A DNA stretch of 64,000 nucleotides from Ustilago trichophora. Its lineage: Eukaryota; Basidiomycota; Ustilaginomycetes; Ustilaginales; Ustilaginaceae. Position 1 is the stretch's first letter, and every line of letters starts with the position of its first letter. The DNA is taken from contig OOIN01000003.1 in the NCBI GenBank assembly GCA_900323505.1, positions 1-64,000 on the forward strand, in the 5' to 3' direction. Of the stretch, positions 19,882 to 28,447 are shown one piece after another. The translations under genes and the position numbers were made by a program. The notes under the pieces were generated by a model that did not search any database, was not told where the DNA came from, and was given only the letters and a program-made list of their open reading frames with translations.

Positions 19882-21465
19882 TTAGTTAGCACCGGTACGG
19901 GCACCACCGCGAGCACCACCACGACCTGCACCGCCAGCACCGCCAGCACCGCCCCGGGCAGCGCCCCTACCAGCAGCACCGCCACGAGGAGCACCACCGG
20001 GGCCTCGATTGGCACCACCTGCACCGCCAGCGGCGTTCTTCCTTCGCTCCTCGATAGTAACATTCCATCCGTTCTTGCCTACGGCGACGGTACCTTTGGC
20101 AGCGGCCTTGCGGGCGCCGTCGACGCTGGTGAATTCAGCAAAGGCGCAGGAGCGGCTAGCGATGATCTGGAGATCCTTGACGGTTCCAAAAGCCTCGAGA
20201 GCCTGACGGAGGGCGGCATCGTTGACTTGGTCGGCGACGACGTTCTTGATGTAGACCGAGGGGGAGGCGTTGCCGGATCCGGCAGTGGTGGAGGAGGCAG
20301 CACCGGCGGCGGCGGGCTTGGGAGTGGAAGCGGCAGGCTTGGAGGGGGTGGGAGCGGGACGCGAGGAGGAAACACCCTTGGCTTCGGCAGAGACGTTGGA
20401 TCCCCAGCGGGTGGCGTCAGAGGCGGCGAGGGTGGCCCAGGTCTTGGGCTTGGGTGGTCCAGTAGGCTGAGCAGGGGCAGGGGCAGGGGCGGCGGGGGTA
20501 GCGGCGGGGGTAGCGGCGGCAGCAGCGGCGGCAGGGGCAGAAGCAGCAGCAGCGGGAGCGGTCTCGGTAGTGGCAGCAGCGGCGGCGTCCTTGGCAGCGC
20601 CAGCGACCGAGTCAGCCTCGACGGCAGTGACCTTTTTGTCGACGCCGACCTGGTCAGCCTCAGCCTTGGTGGGCTGGGCATCGGTCGAGGTAGCAACGAC
20701 TTCGTCGACGGGAGGGACGCTGGTGACCTCGGCAGATTTTTCCTCGGTAGCGGCAGCCGGCTTGGAGTCAGCCTCGGCATCACCCGACTCGATGGCCTTT
20801 CCGGTAGCGGGGGTGGAAACCGAGGAAGGCAAAGGAAGGCGAGGAGCAGCGTTGGCGTTACCAATGTTGTTGACCTCCAACTGGTGAGGCACCTCGACGC
20901 CGTTCTTGTCAGCCTCGTCGATCTCGTCCTGAATTGCCTCGTCAATGGCCTCGGCCTCGGCCTCGATCTCATCCTCGTCCTTCAAGTATCGGAAGATATC
21001 GTTGAGGACATAGTATCCGTTGGGCTGCTCGGCCAAGAAGAAGGTCTGGGCAAACTTTCTCCAACCTGCGCCGTTGTTGCTAAGCTCACCGAGGACCTGA
21101 ACCAAGATACCACCGGAAGCGCTGCTCTGGCTGTCGACGTTGGAGACAAAGACCTTGGCATCCTGGAATTCGAGGCTGGTGATCTTGTCGTGGATCTGTT
21201 GCTGGCCAAAGCAAGGCGTGGTGTCCTCCTGTTCGGTGCCGTGGATCATGGTTGATTTTTTGGTGAAGAAGCAGTGGAGACGTGCGGGGTTCTGGTTGAG
21301 GAAGGTGTAATACTGGGTGACAAACAACCAGCCGACCTCGGAAGGCTGTACGGCGGGCTTGGCATTGGGAGCGACGGCGGAGGAGGATGCTGCGTTTGAA
21401 TTGGAGGAGGAGGAGGAGCCGTTTGCGGCGGTAGCTGCGTTGCTAGCGGTGACTGCGGCCGACAT
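19882..21465 (-). CDS. G3BP-like NTF2/RRM/RGG RNA-binding protein
   Basis: The product is 527 residues with ATG at 21465. An NTF2-like domain occupies about residues 40-170 (EVGWLFVTQYYTFLNQNP ... LGELSNNGAGWRKFAQTFFLA ... NDIFRYLKDED). A long acidic and Ala/Pro-rich linker follows. An RRM lies at roughly 400-475 (VYIKNVVADQVNDAALRQAL, with RNP1-like SCAFAEFTSVDGA). The tail is RGG/Gly-rich. This is the architecture of G3BP in animals and Bre5/Nxt3 in fungi. Such proteins act in stress-granule RNPs and as cofactors of the Ubp3/USP10 deubiquitinase. A 342-residue frame on the opposite strand is a shadow of this Gly/Ala-rich code. Confidence 0.88.
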   Translation of the reverse strand: MSAAVTASNAATAANGSSSSSNSNAASSSAVAPNAKPAVQPSEVGWLFVTQYYTFLNQNPARLHCFFTKKSTMIHGTEQEDTTPCFGQQQIHDKITSLEFQDAKVFVSNVDSQSSASGGILVQVLGELSNNGAGWRKFAQTFFLAEQPNGYYVLNDIFRYLKDEDEIEAEAEAIDEAIQDEIDEADKNGVEVPHQLEVNNIGNANAAPRLPLPSSVSTPATGKAIESGDAEADSKPAAATEEKSAEVTSVPPVDEVVATSTDAQPTKAEADQVGVDKKVTAVEADSVAGAAKDAAAAATTETAPAAAASAPAAAAAAATPAATPAAPAPAPAQPTGPPKPKTWATLAASDATRWGSNVSAEAKGVSSSRPAPTPSKPAASTPKPAAAGAASSTTAGSGNASPSVYIKNVVADQVNDAALRQALEAFGTVKDLQIIASRSCAFAEFTSVDGARKAAAKGTVAVGKNGWNVTIEERRKNAAGGAGGANRGPGGAPRGGAAGRGAARGGAGGAGGAGRGGARGGARTGAN

Positions 21466-23042
21466 GATGGTGTAGGATCAGAACAGCGATGACGACAAAA
21501 GACGTTCAAAAGGTTAAAAGCCCAAAGGTGCGCAAAAGTGTGATTGAATGCCAAGATATCGGCTGAAGCGAATGGCGTGGAAGAGTGATGCGAAAGAAGA
21601 GTGTGCGGTAGTGATGGCGATGACGATGGCGATGACGATGGCGATGGTGATGGTGATGGTGATGATGAGGAGCAAGACAGAAGAAGAGAAGAATGGAAAT
21701 CGGATGCACCGAACAGAGATGAGAGAGCGCCAACGAATTTGGGTTGACTGTGCGCGGGTGGAGGCCTACACAGAGAGACAAAGCGTTCCCAAAAGGAAGA
21801 AGCCGACCAAGATCACACACACAGACACAGACGCACTCACACACTCAAGCTTTGAGAACAACAGGAGAGGAGAGGACCTTATTGGATTCTGGGCGTGGGA
21901 AGTGGAAAGTGGAAAGTGGAAATGCGAAATGCGAAATGGCAAGAGGCGAAGTTGGAAGAATTGCTCAGAACTCTAAAAGAGAGGCGCCCTTTGCTCGAGC
22001 GACCAATGCCATCTGAATCTCAAGCGTTTAGTTCTCATCGGATCTGCCATCCCTCTCTCTCTTCTCTCTCTTCTCTCTCTGCTTTGCTTTGCTTCGGGTT
22101 GTCCGCCATGGCTATCGTCAGCAACGCATTCGAATCATTACTATAGCACAGCCCTCGTTCGAGATGGACCAACAGACCCAAAAAGAGGAGAGAAAGAACA
22201 AAAGGACGTGCGAGTGAGTGCCCGCCCGATCAGAAGAAAGAGCAAAAGCAACATCCGCAGCCTGCCGTCTGTGTTTGTATTGTTCAAATTCAAATTCGCG
22301 CTTCTTAAGGAATGAAATACAACACTTGCCTTCTTCGACTTTTGAAATCGAACTGGCTTTCTTCTTGATCATCCCATTTTGTTTATGTTCGGTAGTTGAT
22401 ACGATCTAACATCATAAAAAAGTGGCGTTCATCATCGGGCTTGTTAATATCACGATCTATGCAGTAGTCTTTCAAGGGGCACTGCACCGTACAGTACAGT
22501 ACCATACTGTATACCACACTACGTGCTAGTAGAATCTCAACCTGTGACCTCCTCGGTGGAATGTTCCGATGGCCTCTCTGATTGATCACTCGGCACATCC
22601 GCCGATGAGGCTGACTACAGAGAACAACACCTGAATAATAACACTGCTGCTGCTTATGCAGTGGCGCACGGGGCTATTTATTGTTCGGTGTGTACAATAT
22701 AGTATGTGCGTGTGTGCGTGTGGCGCACCTAAAATTGCCATTTCCACACGGTGGAGCGTGAATGCAGCAAACAAAGAGACGTGGCCCACTTTTGAGGCTT
22801 CACAGACCCTCTCCATATCCTTGTCCTCGTCACCACCCTTGTCACCATTCTACCGCCTCCTTGTCCTCCTCCTCCGACTGCGACACGCCTCACAAACACA
22901 TCGTAGCTCCACCTCCGCACCGTGCCGGGATCGCACACTTCACGCTCGTCCTCCTTCCCCGCACTCGCTTCAACCAGACATTCAAACTTCCAACTAGTCG
23001 ACCGTCGTACCACTTTGGCTCCAACCTCGATCACAACCCACC
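21466..23042. other. Divergent promoter region between G3BP-like gene and SEY1
   Basis: These 1.58 kb contain no supported gene. Visible structure: a GATGGC/GATGGT hexamer repeat at about 21613-21665, CT-rich runs at 22050-22082, and a cluster of ACAGTA/TACTGTA elements at 22489-22512 that resembles those in the 31-34 kb region. The last 250 bp before the SEY1 ATG are C/T-rich, probably its 5' UTR and promoter. Confidence 0.6.
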
Positions 23043-25625
23043 ATGGAGCTCAACGTTGACCACGCAAACCAGCTTCTTGCTCAACACGAACACGAGCTGC
23101 AACAAGCACACGCTCTCCAGTCCACGGCACTCGAGCACCATCCCATCACTGCCGCAACAACCGCTCCCAACGGTGCCGCTTCCCATGTCACACCGTCTGC
23201 TGCCACCGCCACCACCACTCCAGCAGTCCCATCCATCGCTCCATCCTCTTCGACCACATCCACATCCAATGCCTTGACTTCAACCAAATCCACTCCCGCC
23301 GATGCAGGCCGCATGCAGCTTATCAACGAGGAGCAAAAGTTCAACAGCGCCCAATTTGGTCCTCACCTCGACAACTGGGGTCTTGCAGATGCTGGCTTTG
23401 GTTACGACCTTTGCGCCGTTCTTGGCTCCCAATCTACCGGTAAATCCACTCTCCTCAACAAGCTCTTTGGCACCAACTTTGACGTCATGAGCGAATCAGC
23501 ACGTCAGCAGACTACAAAGGGTATCTGGATGTGCAAGGGTCTCAAGATGAACGTCCTCGTCATGGACGTCGAAGGCACCGATGGCCGAGAACGTGGCGAA
23601 GATCAGGACTTTGAACGCAAATCCGCTCTCTTCTCCATGGCTTCCGCCGAGGTCCTCATCGTCAACCTCTGGGAGCATCAGGTAGGTCTCTACCAAGGTG
23701 CCAACATGGGCTTGCTCAAGACTGTCTTTGAAGTCAACCTCGGCCTCTTCCAAGCCAGCAAGGCAAAGACTGCAGGCGCCAAAGACAAGACTTTGCTCTT
23801 GTTCGTCATTCGCGACCACATTGGCGTCACCCCACTCGAGAATCTCTCGGCAACCATCATGGCCGACTTGACCAAGATCTGGCACTCGCTCTCCAAACCA
23901 GAAGGTCTCGAGGCTTCCAACATTACCGACTTTTTCGATTTCATGTTCACTACCCTTCCACACAAGATCCTCCAACCCGCCGAGTTTGACAAGGCCGTAG
24001 ACGCACTTCGCAACCGCTTTGTCGACCCCAAGCATCCCAACTTTGTCTTCAAGACCGAGTACCATAAGCGCATCCCTGCCGATGGTCTTCCTCACTACCT
24101 CGAGTCGATTTGGGAGCAAGTCATGACCAACAAGGATCTCGATCTCCCCACTCAGCAGGAGCTCTTGGCTCAGTTCCGTTGCGACGAGATCGCCAACGCC
24201 GCTTTTGGCCATTTTGCCACCAGCATCAAGGACTTCCGCAGGCACATTGAGGGCGGATCCGTTCTTGAGTCCCTCGGTGCCGATATGGGTCTCCACCGCT
24301 CCACCGCCCTCGCCAAGTTCGACCGCGACGCCAGCCGATACCACCAAGAGGTGTACAAGCGCAAGCGCGTCGATCTGCTCGAAAAGCTCAACAGCTCGCT
24401 CTCGCCCTTCTTCCTCGGCCAACTCAAGAATCTGCATCGACACGTGCTGCAATCCTTCAAACACAACGTACTCGAGCGAATGCGCAGCGAGCTCAACTAC
24501 GACTTTGGACACGTGGTCACCAGCGAAAAGCGAAACGCGCTCGCCAAGTTTACTGCCGCCGCACAAGCCGTGCTTCTCGCCGATACCGATTGGACCATCG
24601 ACGACGAAGTCTCGCAGCTCGACTCTGAGATCCAATCCATCTCGGACACGATGCGCGTCGAAGAGACAAAGAAGATGGTGGCTCAGATCGAGCGTACCTT
24701 CAAGAAGAACATTGCCGAACCTGTCGAGATGGCACTCAACACTCCCACCCCGGACATGTGGGACAAGGTGCTGATTGCCTTCCGCAGCACTTTGGAACAG
24801 GCAGAAGCGACCTACCTGCGCAAGGCAAAAAGCTTCAACTGCACCGATGAGGAGAACGAGACTGCACTGTTGGCGCTGAGGCGCAAGAGCTGGCTCAGCC
24901 TGCGCGCCAAGATCGACGAGCAGACCGCAGATACCGTGCTCGCTGCCAAACTGCGCAACAGCTTTGAGGATCGTTTCCGTTACGACGAAGCTGGTGTGCC
25001 ACGCGTCTGGAAGCCCGAGGATGACATTGACTCTGCCTTCCGCAAGGCTCGCGATGAGACGCTCGCGCTCATCCCTCTCTACGCCAAGATCACCCCCACC
25101 GATCCATCTTTGGCAGTAGAACTGCCAAGCACATCCGACGACGCCACTCATCAATCCTCTGTCGACCTTGGCGAAGAAGAACCGTTCGACTTCCACTCTA
25201 CCTTGACAGTGTTGACCGAAACACGCAAGGCCGACATCAGCACACGCTTCCGCAAGGAGGCCGATGCGCTGTACGTCGAAGCCAAGCGCAGCACGGTTTC
25301 GTCGATCGCCCAGATCCCGCTGTGGATGTACGGTGTCATGGTGGTGCTGGGATGGAACGAGTTTATGGCGGTGATCAGCAGTCCTGTCTACTTTGCTTTC
25401 CTGCTGGTGTTGATTGCGAGCGCCTACGTGGTGTACAAGTTGAACCTCGGTGGGCCGTTGGTCAGCGTAACCAAGGCGGTGGGGAGAGAAGTGCACAGGT
25501 TGGCAGATGAACAGCTGAGGAATCACTTTTCGCAGCCAATCCCTGCGCCGGCCGTGTTGCAGGATCAACGGGCGAGCAGCTCTGCGACGAGCAGGACGGA
25601 GGAGATCGAGTTGCAGGAAAAGTAG
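23043..25625 (+). CDS. SEY1: Sey1/atlastin-type dynamin-like GTPase (ER fusion)
   Basis: The product is 860 residues with the good start context CCACCATGG. After a low-complexity N terminus (about 1-90), the GTPase domain shows G1 GSQSTGKS (128-135), the G2-region Thr in RQQTTKGIW, G3 DVEGTDG (175-181) and an RD motif (VIRDH). A long helical stalk follows, then two closely spaced membrane segments (WMYGVMVVLGWNEFMAVI and VYFAFLLVLIASAYVVY) and a cytosolic tail. Sey1 tethers and fuses ER tubules in a GTP-dependent way. A 712-residue antisense frame across the whole gene is a codon-use shadow. Confidence 0.96.
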   Translation: MELNVDHANQLLAQHEHELQQAHALQSTALEHHPITAATTAPNGAASHVTPSAATATTTPAVPSIAPSSSTTSTSNALTSTKSTPADAGRMQLINEEQKFNSAQFGPHLDNWGLADAGFGYDLCAVLGSQSTGKSTLLNKLFGTNFDVMSESARQQTTKGIWMCKGLKMNVLVMDVEGTDGRERGEDQDFERKSALFSMASAEVLIVNLWEHQVGLYQGANMGLLKTVFEVNLGLFQASKAKTAGAKDKTLLLFVIRDHIGVTPLENLSATIMADLTKIWHSLSKPEGLEASNITDFFDFMFTTLPHKILQPAEFDKAVDALRNRFVDPKHPNFVFKTEYHKRIPADGLPHYLESIWEQVMTNKDLDLPTQQELLAQFRCDEIANAAFGHFATSIKDFRRHIEGGSVLESLGADMGLHRSTALAKFDRDASRYHQEVYKRKRVDLLEKLNSSLSPFFLGQLKNLHRHVLQSFKHNVLERMRSELNYDFGHVVTSEKRNALAKFTAAAQAVLLADTDWTIDDEVSQLDSEIQSISDTMRVEETKKMVAQIERTFKKNIAEPVEMALNTPTPDMWDKVLIAFRSTLEQAEATYLRKAKSFNCTDEENETALLALRRKSWLSLRAKIDEQTADTVLAAKLRNSFEDRFRYDEAGVPRVWKPEDDIDSAFRKARDETLALIPLYAKITPTDPSLAVELPSTSDDATHQSSVDLGEEEPFDFHSTLTVLTETRKADISTRFRKEADALYVEAKRSTVSSIAQIPLWMYGVMVVLGWNEFMAVISSPVYFAFLLVLIASAYVVYKLNLGGPLVSVTKAVGREVHRLADEQLRNHFSQPIPAPAVLQDQRASSSATSRTEEIELQEK

Positions 25626-26267
25626 GAAAAACACAACAAAACCCCACGCAACCTCGCTTGATCACACAGCACACCAAATGTATTAGATCCTAGAGTCTGG
25701 ATGTCGCTATCTACGCTCTGGAGATGTTGATGACGAGCATGAGTACGAGTTAATGTTATCTATCTTATCTTTTTTTAAATGCTTCTTCACCAACTCTCAG
25801 CATCGGCGTGTGCATCACCAATCGAGCTTTTCACGTTTATCCACTGGCTATCGTAGATCTCGAGAGTTGTGATGCCAGACGTGAATCTTGGCTGAAAAGA
25901 ACTCGGCAAAGAGCAAGCGGGGTCGGTTCGGGAACCAGGGGTTGAAAGCTCTAGCGGATAGGACCGGAAAAGATGGGCAACGCTACTAAGAAAGGGTTTT
26001 ACCTCGACAGTTGGATGTAATGTATGCAGAGTGATGAATGATGCGGGAAAATGTTGGAAATTCGTCGGATCTTTCACGCCGAGGTACAGTAACAGCTGTC
26101 AGATTTGGCAAGGAAAGGGTGTAAGCTCACGGACCATCATCATTCAGGACAGAGGTGACAAATCCAAGTGATGCTGATAGGATGCAGAGTAGCGAGGTTT
26201 GGATGTAAAGGAGGCTTGATAAGTTGATTCTTGACCACCATCTACAAACACCGCACAGAGCAGCAAA
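25626..26267. other. Intergenic region SEY1 / alternative NADH dehydrogenase
   Basis: About 640 bp in tandem orientation. No gene is seen. It contains a T-rich stretch near 25766-25778 that may belong to the SEY1 3' end, and single TACAGTA elements near 26085. Confidence 0.5.
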
Positions 26268-27974
26268 ATGATCACTACGCGCCTCACCAATGGTACCGTG
26301 GGCAACGTCCGCAATCTGTCCCCTTTCATCCGGTATGCCTCTTCCACCACCACCTCAACGTCAACACCTACGCATACGATCCCAACTTCATCTGGCAAGA
26401 AGCGGCTCGTTGTGCTCGGTACAGGATGGGGAGGATATGCATTTCTCAAATCGCTGTCGTATCCTACTTTACGACAATTCGACGTTAAAGTCGTTTCACC
26501 CACCACATGCTTCTCCTTCACCCCTCTGTTGGCACAAGCCTCGTGTGCCACCTTGGACTTTCGATCTGCCATCGAGCCGATTCACAGCAATCGATGGATG
26601 GAATATCATCATGCTTGGTGTGACGCACTCGATCTGACCAATAACCGAATCGAGGTGACTTCGGCTAGCAATCCTCAATTCCGTCTTAGCGATCCACTTT
26701 CTCCCACTCCATCGGTAGGAGGAGTCGGCGCAAAGAGGGAGACGTACTCGATGGACTTTGACTATCTCGTCCTTAGCATCGGCTCGTACAATGCAACGTT
26801 TGGCACGAAAGGGGTGAAAGAAAACGCACACTTCCTCAAGGACGTCGGTGATGCAAGAGCCATCCGATGGAGAATCTTGGGCTGCTTCGAAAGAGCAAAC
26901 GCTCTGCATCACTTGTACACTTCAAACGGTACACGAACCATGTCGAAGGAAGAGGAGAAAGAGGTTCAAAAATTGCTTAGCTTTGTCGTCGTAGGCGGTG
27001 GTCCAACAGGTAGCGAGTTTGCTGCGGAACTGCATGATTTGGTAAGTTCCTTCCAATACCAACTAGAAGAAAGAATTGGCTCTTGCTCACCATACATTGT
27101 TCGTTTGTGTTTTTTCGGGAATCTTGGACAGATCAAGGAAGACCTAACTCGACGTCTATATCCGAATTTGCGACGTTATCCAACGATCCATCTGCTCGAT
27201 GCAGGATCTACGATCTTGTCCAGTTTCGATGCGTCTTTGTCGGATTATGCGATGAACAAGTTTTCGAGAGATGGTATAAGCGTCCAGCTCAACTGCAAGA
27301 TCTCTTCGGTCGAGCCGGACGGTGTTGTGCTCGCCGAAGGGGGAAAACTGGATGCAGGGATGGTAGTCTGGTCTACGGGCATTACGACCAGTCCGTTGAT
27401 CGAAGCATTGCAAGGGGTTGGCAAGGAAAGGGGAAGGGGAAGAAGTGGGAAAGTTCTAACTGGCGATCGGATGAATGTTTTAATCCACAAAAACGCATTG
27501 GAAACGGGCAAGATGGTTGGAGGAAGTGTATTGAATCCTCCCGCACAAAATCAACATGCGGAAAACAAGGAGGAGGAGGAGGGAATGGAATTGGAAGAAT
27601 TGCCCAACGTTTTTGCAATAGGCGATTGTTCCACCCAGATCTCGACGACTTTACCAGCTACAGCCCAAGTCGCCTCTCAAAAAGGAACCTATCTTGCCCA
27701 ACTGTTCAACAACCACATTACACCTTCGCTTTCCAATTCGTCAACATCCAACGCAGCAAAACCATTCAAGTTCATCAACAAGGGAAGCATGGCTTCAATC
27801 GGTAGCAACAAAGCCCTAATCGATACACCGGTAAAGAAAGAATCGGGTGCTTTGGCTTGGTTACTCTGGAGAAGCGCCTATACGATCATGTCGATGAGTT
27901 GGAGAAATCGCTTCTTGGTCCCCGCAAATTGGGCAAGTAACTTGCTCTTCGGTAGAGACGTTGGTAGGTTTTAA
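26268..27974 (+). CDS. Alternative (type II) NADH dehydrogenase, mitochondrial
   Basis: Start ATG at 26268. The uninterrupted frame gives 568 residues, but 27042-27131 (GTAAGT...GACAG, 90 bp) is most likely an intron. Removing it gives 538 residues and restores the continuous text HDL-IKEDLTRRLYP. The N terminus is Thr/Ser/Arg-rich, like a mitochondrial presequence. Two nucleotide-binding motifs are visible: LVVLGTGWGGYAF (FAD) and FVVVGGGPTGSEFAAEL (NADH), plus NVFAIGDCST. The C terminus WRSAYTIMSMSWRNRFLVPANW is typical of NDE/NDI enzymes. These single-subunit enzymes oxidise NADH and reduce ubiquinone without proton pumping. No EF-hand is seen. External versus internal facing cannot be decided. 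Confidence 0.92.
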   Translation: MITTRLTNGTVGNVRNLSPFIRYASSTTTSTSTPTHTIPTSSGKKRLVVLGTGWGGYAFLKSLSYPTLRQFDVKVVSPTTCFSFTPLLAQASCATLDFRSAIEPIHSNRWMEYHHAWCDALDLTNNRIEVTSASNPQFRLSDPLSPTPSVGGVGAKRETYSMDFDYLVLSIGSYNATFGTKGVKENAHFLKDVGDARAIRWRILGCFERANALHHLYTSNGTRTMSKEEEKEVQKLLSFVVVGGGPTGSEFAAELHDLVSSFQYQLEERIGSCSPYIVRLCFFGNLGQIKEDLTRRLYPNLRRYPTIHLLDAGSTILSSFDASLSDYAMNKFSRDGISVQLNCKISSVEPDGVVLAEGGKLDAGMVVWSTGITTSPLIEALQGVGKERGRGRSGKVLTGDRMNVLIHKNALETGKMVGGSVLNPPAQNQHAENKEEEEGMELEELPNVFAIGDCSTQISTTLPATAQVASQKGTYLAQLFNNHITPSLSNSSTSNAAKPFKFINKGSMASIGSNKALIDTPVKKESGALAWLLWRSAYTIMSMSWRNRFLVPANWASNLLFGRDVGRF

Positions 27975-28447
27975 AAAAAAAAAAAAAAAAAAAAACCAAC
28001 CCACAACCTTCGTCCAGTACTTCTAATGTCTTTGACTCCATCAAGCTACGATCGAGCTTTCACTCTAACTTCCACTGCAATACGATCGGATTTTCAACAC
28101 CCTCTCTTGTTTGTAAAAAAGTGACATCTTCGCTGAAGAACCGACATCAACCCGCAATCCAAGCGAGGTTGATCTCATGTCGACTTCGCCCTGAACAACG
28201 GTCGTGTTGACCGTGTAGGCTGTGTTGAGCCCGGCAATCATCTTCGGCTCTTGGTACCTCACACAGCACGCACAGTCAATGAATCGGGAAAAAAAAAAAA
28301 TGCGGGGCAAAACATGTATTGAAACGAGGCCTATGTATGATAAATGCAAAAGCGAGAAAGTGTACAAATGGGGACGATTGGGTGGAGCTGAAGAGGATCA
28401 TACGATGGGGAGGGGGGAAAAAAATCAATGCAAAAGCCGCCACTCTT
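27975..28447. other. Convergent intergenic region with A tract
   Basis: A run of about 21 A starts directly at the stop codon of the NADH dehydrogenase (27973-27994). The remainder is unremarkable 3' UTR-like sequence on both sides, with a second A run at 28289-28299. No gene is seen. Confidence 0.55.

Noticed and set aside
20227..21255. 342-codon Gly-rich plus-strand frame
   Set aside because: Mirror of the Ala/Pro-rich linker of the G3BP-like gene; no independent signal.
23496..25634. 712-codon minus-strand frame spanning SEY1
   Set aside because: It is exactly antisense to a highly conserved GTPase gene and has no family motifs. Long antisense frames arise from the C-ending codon bias of this genome.
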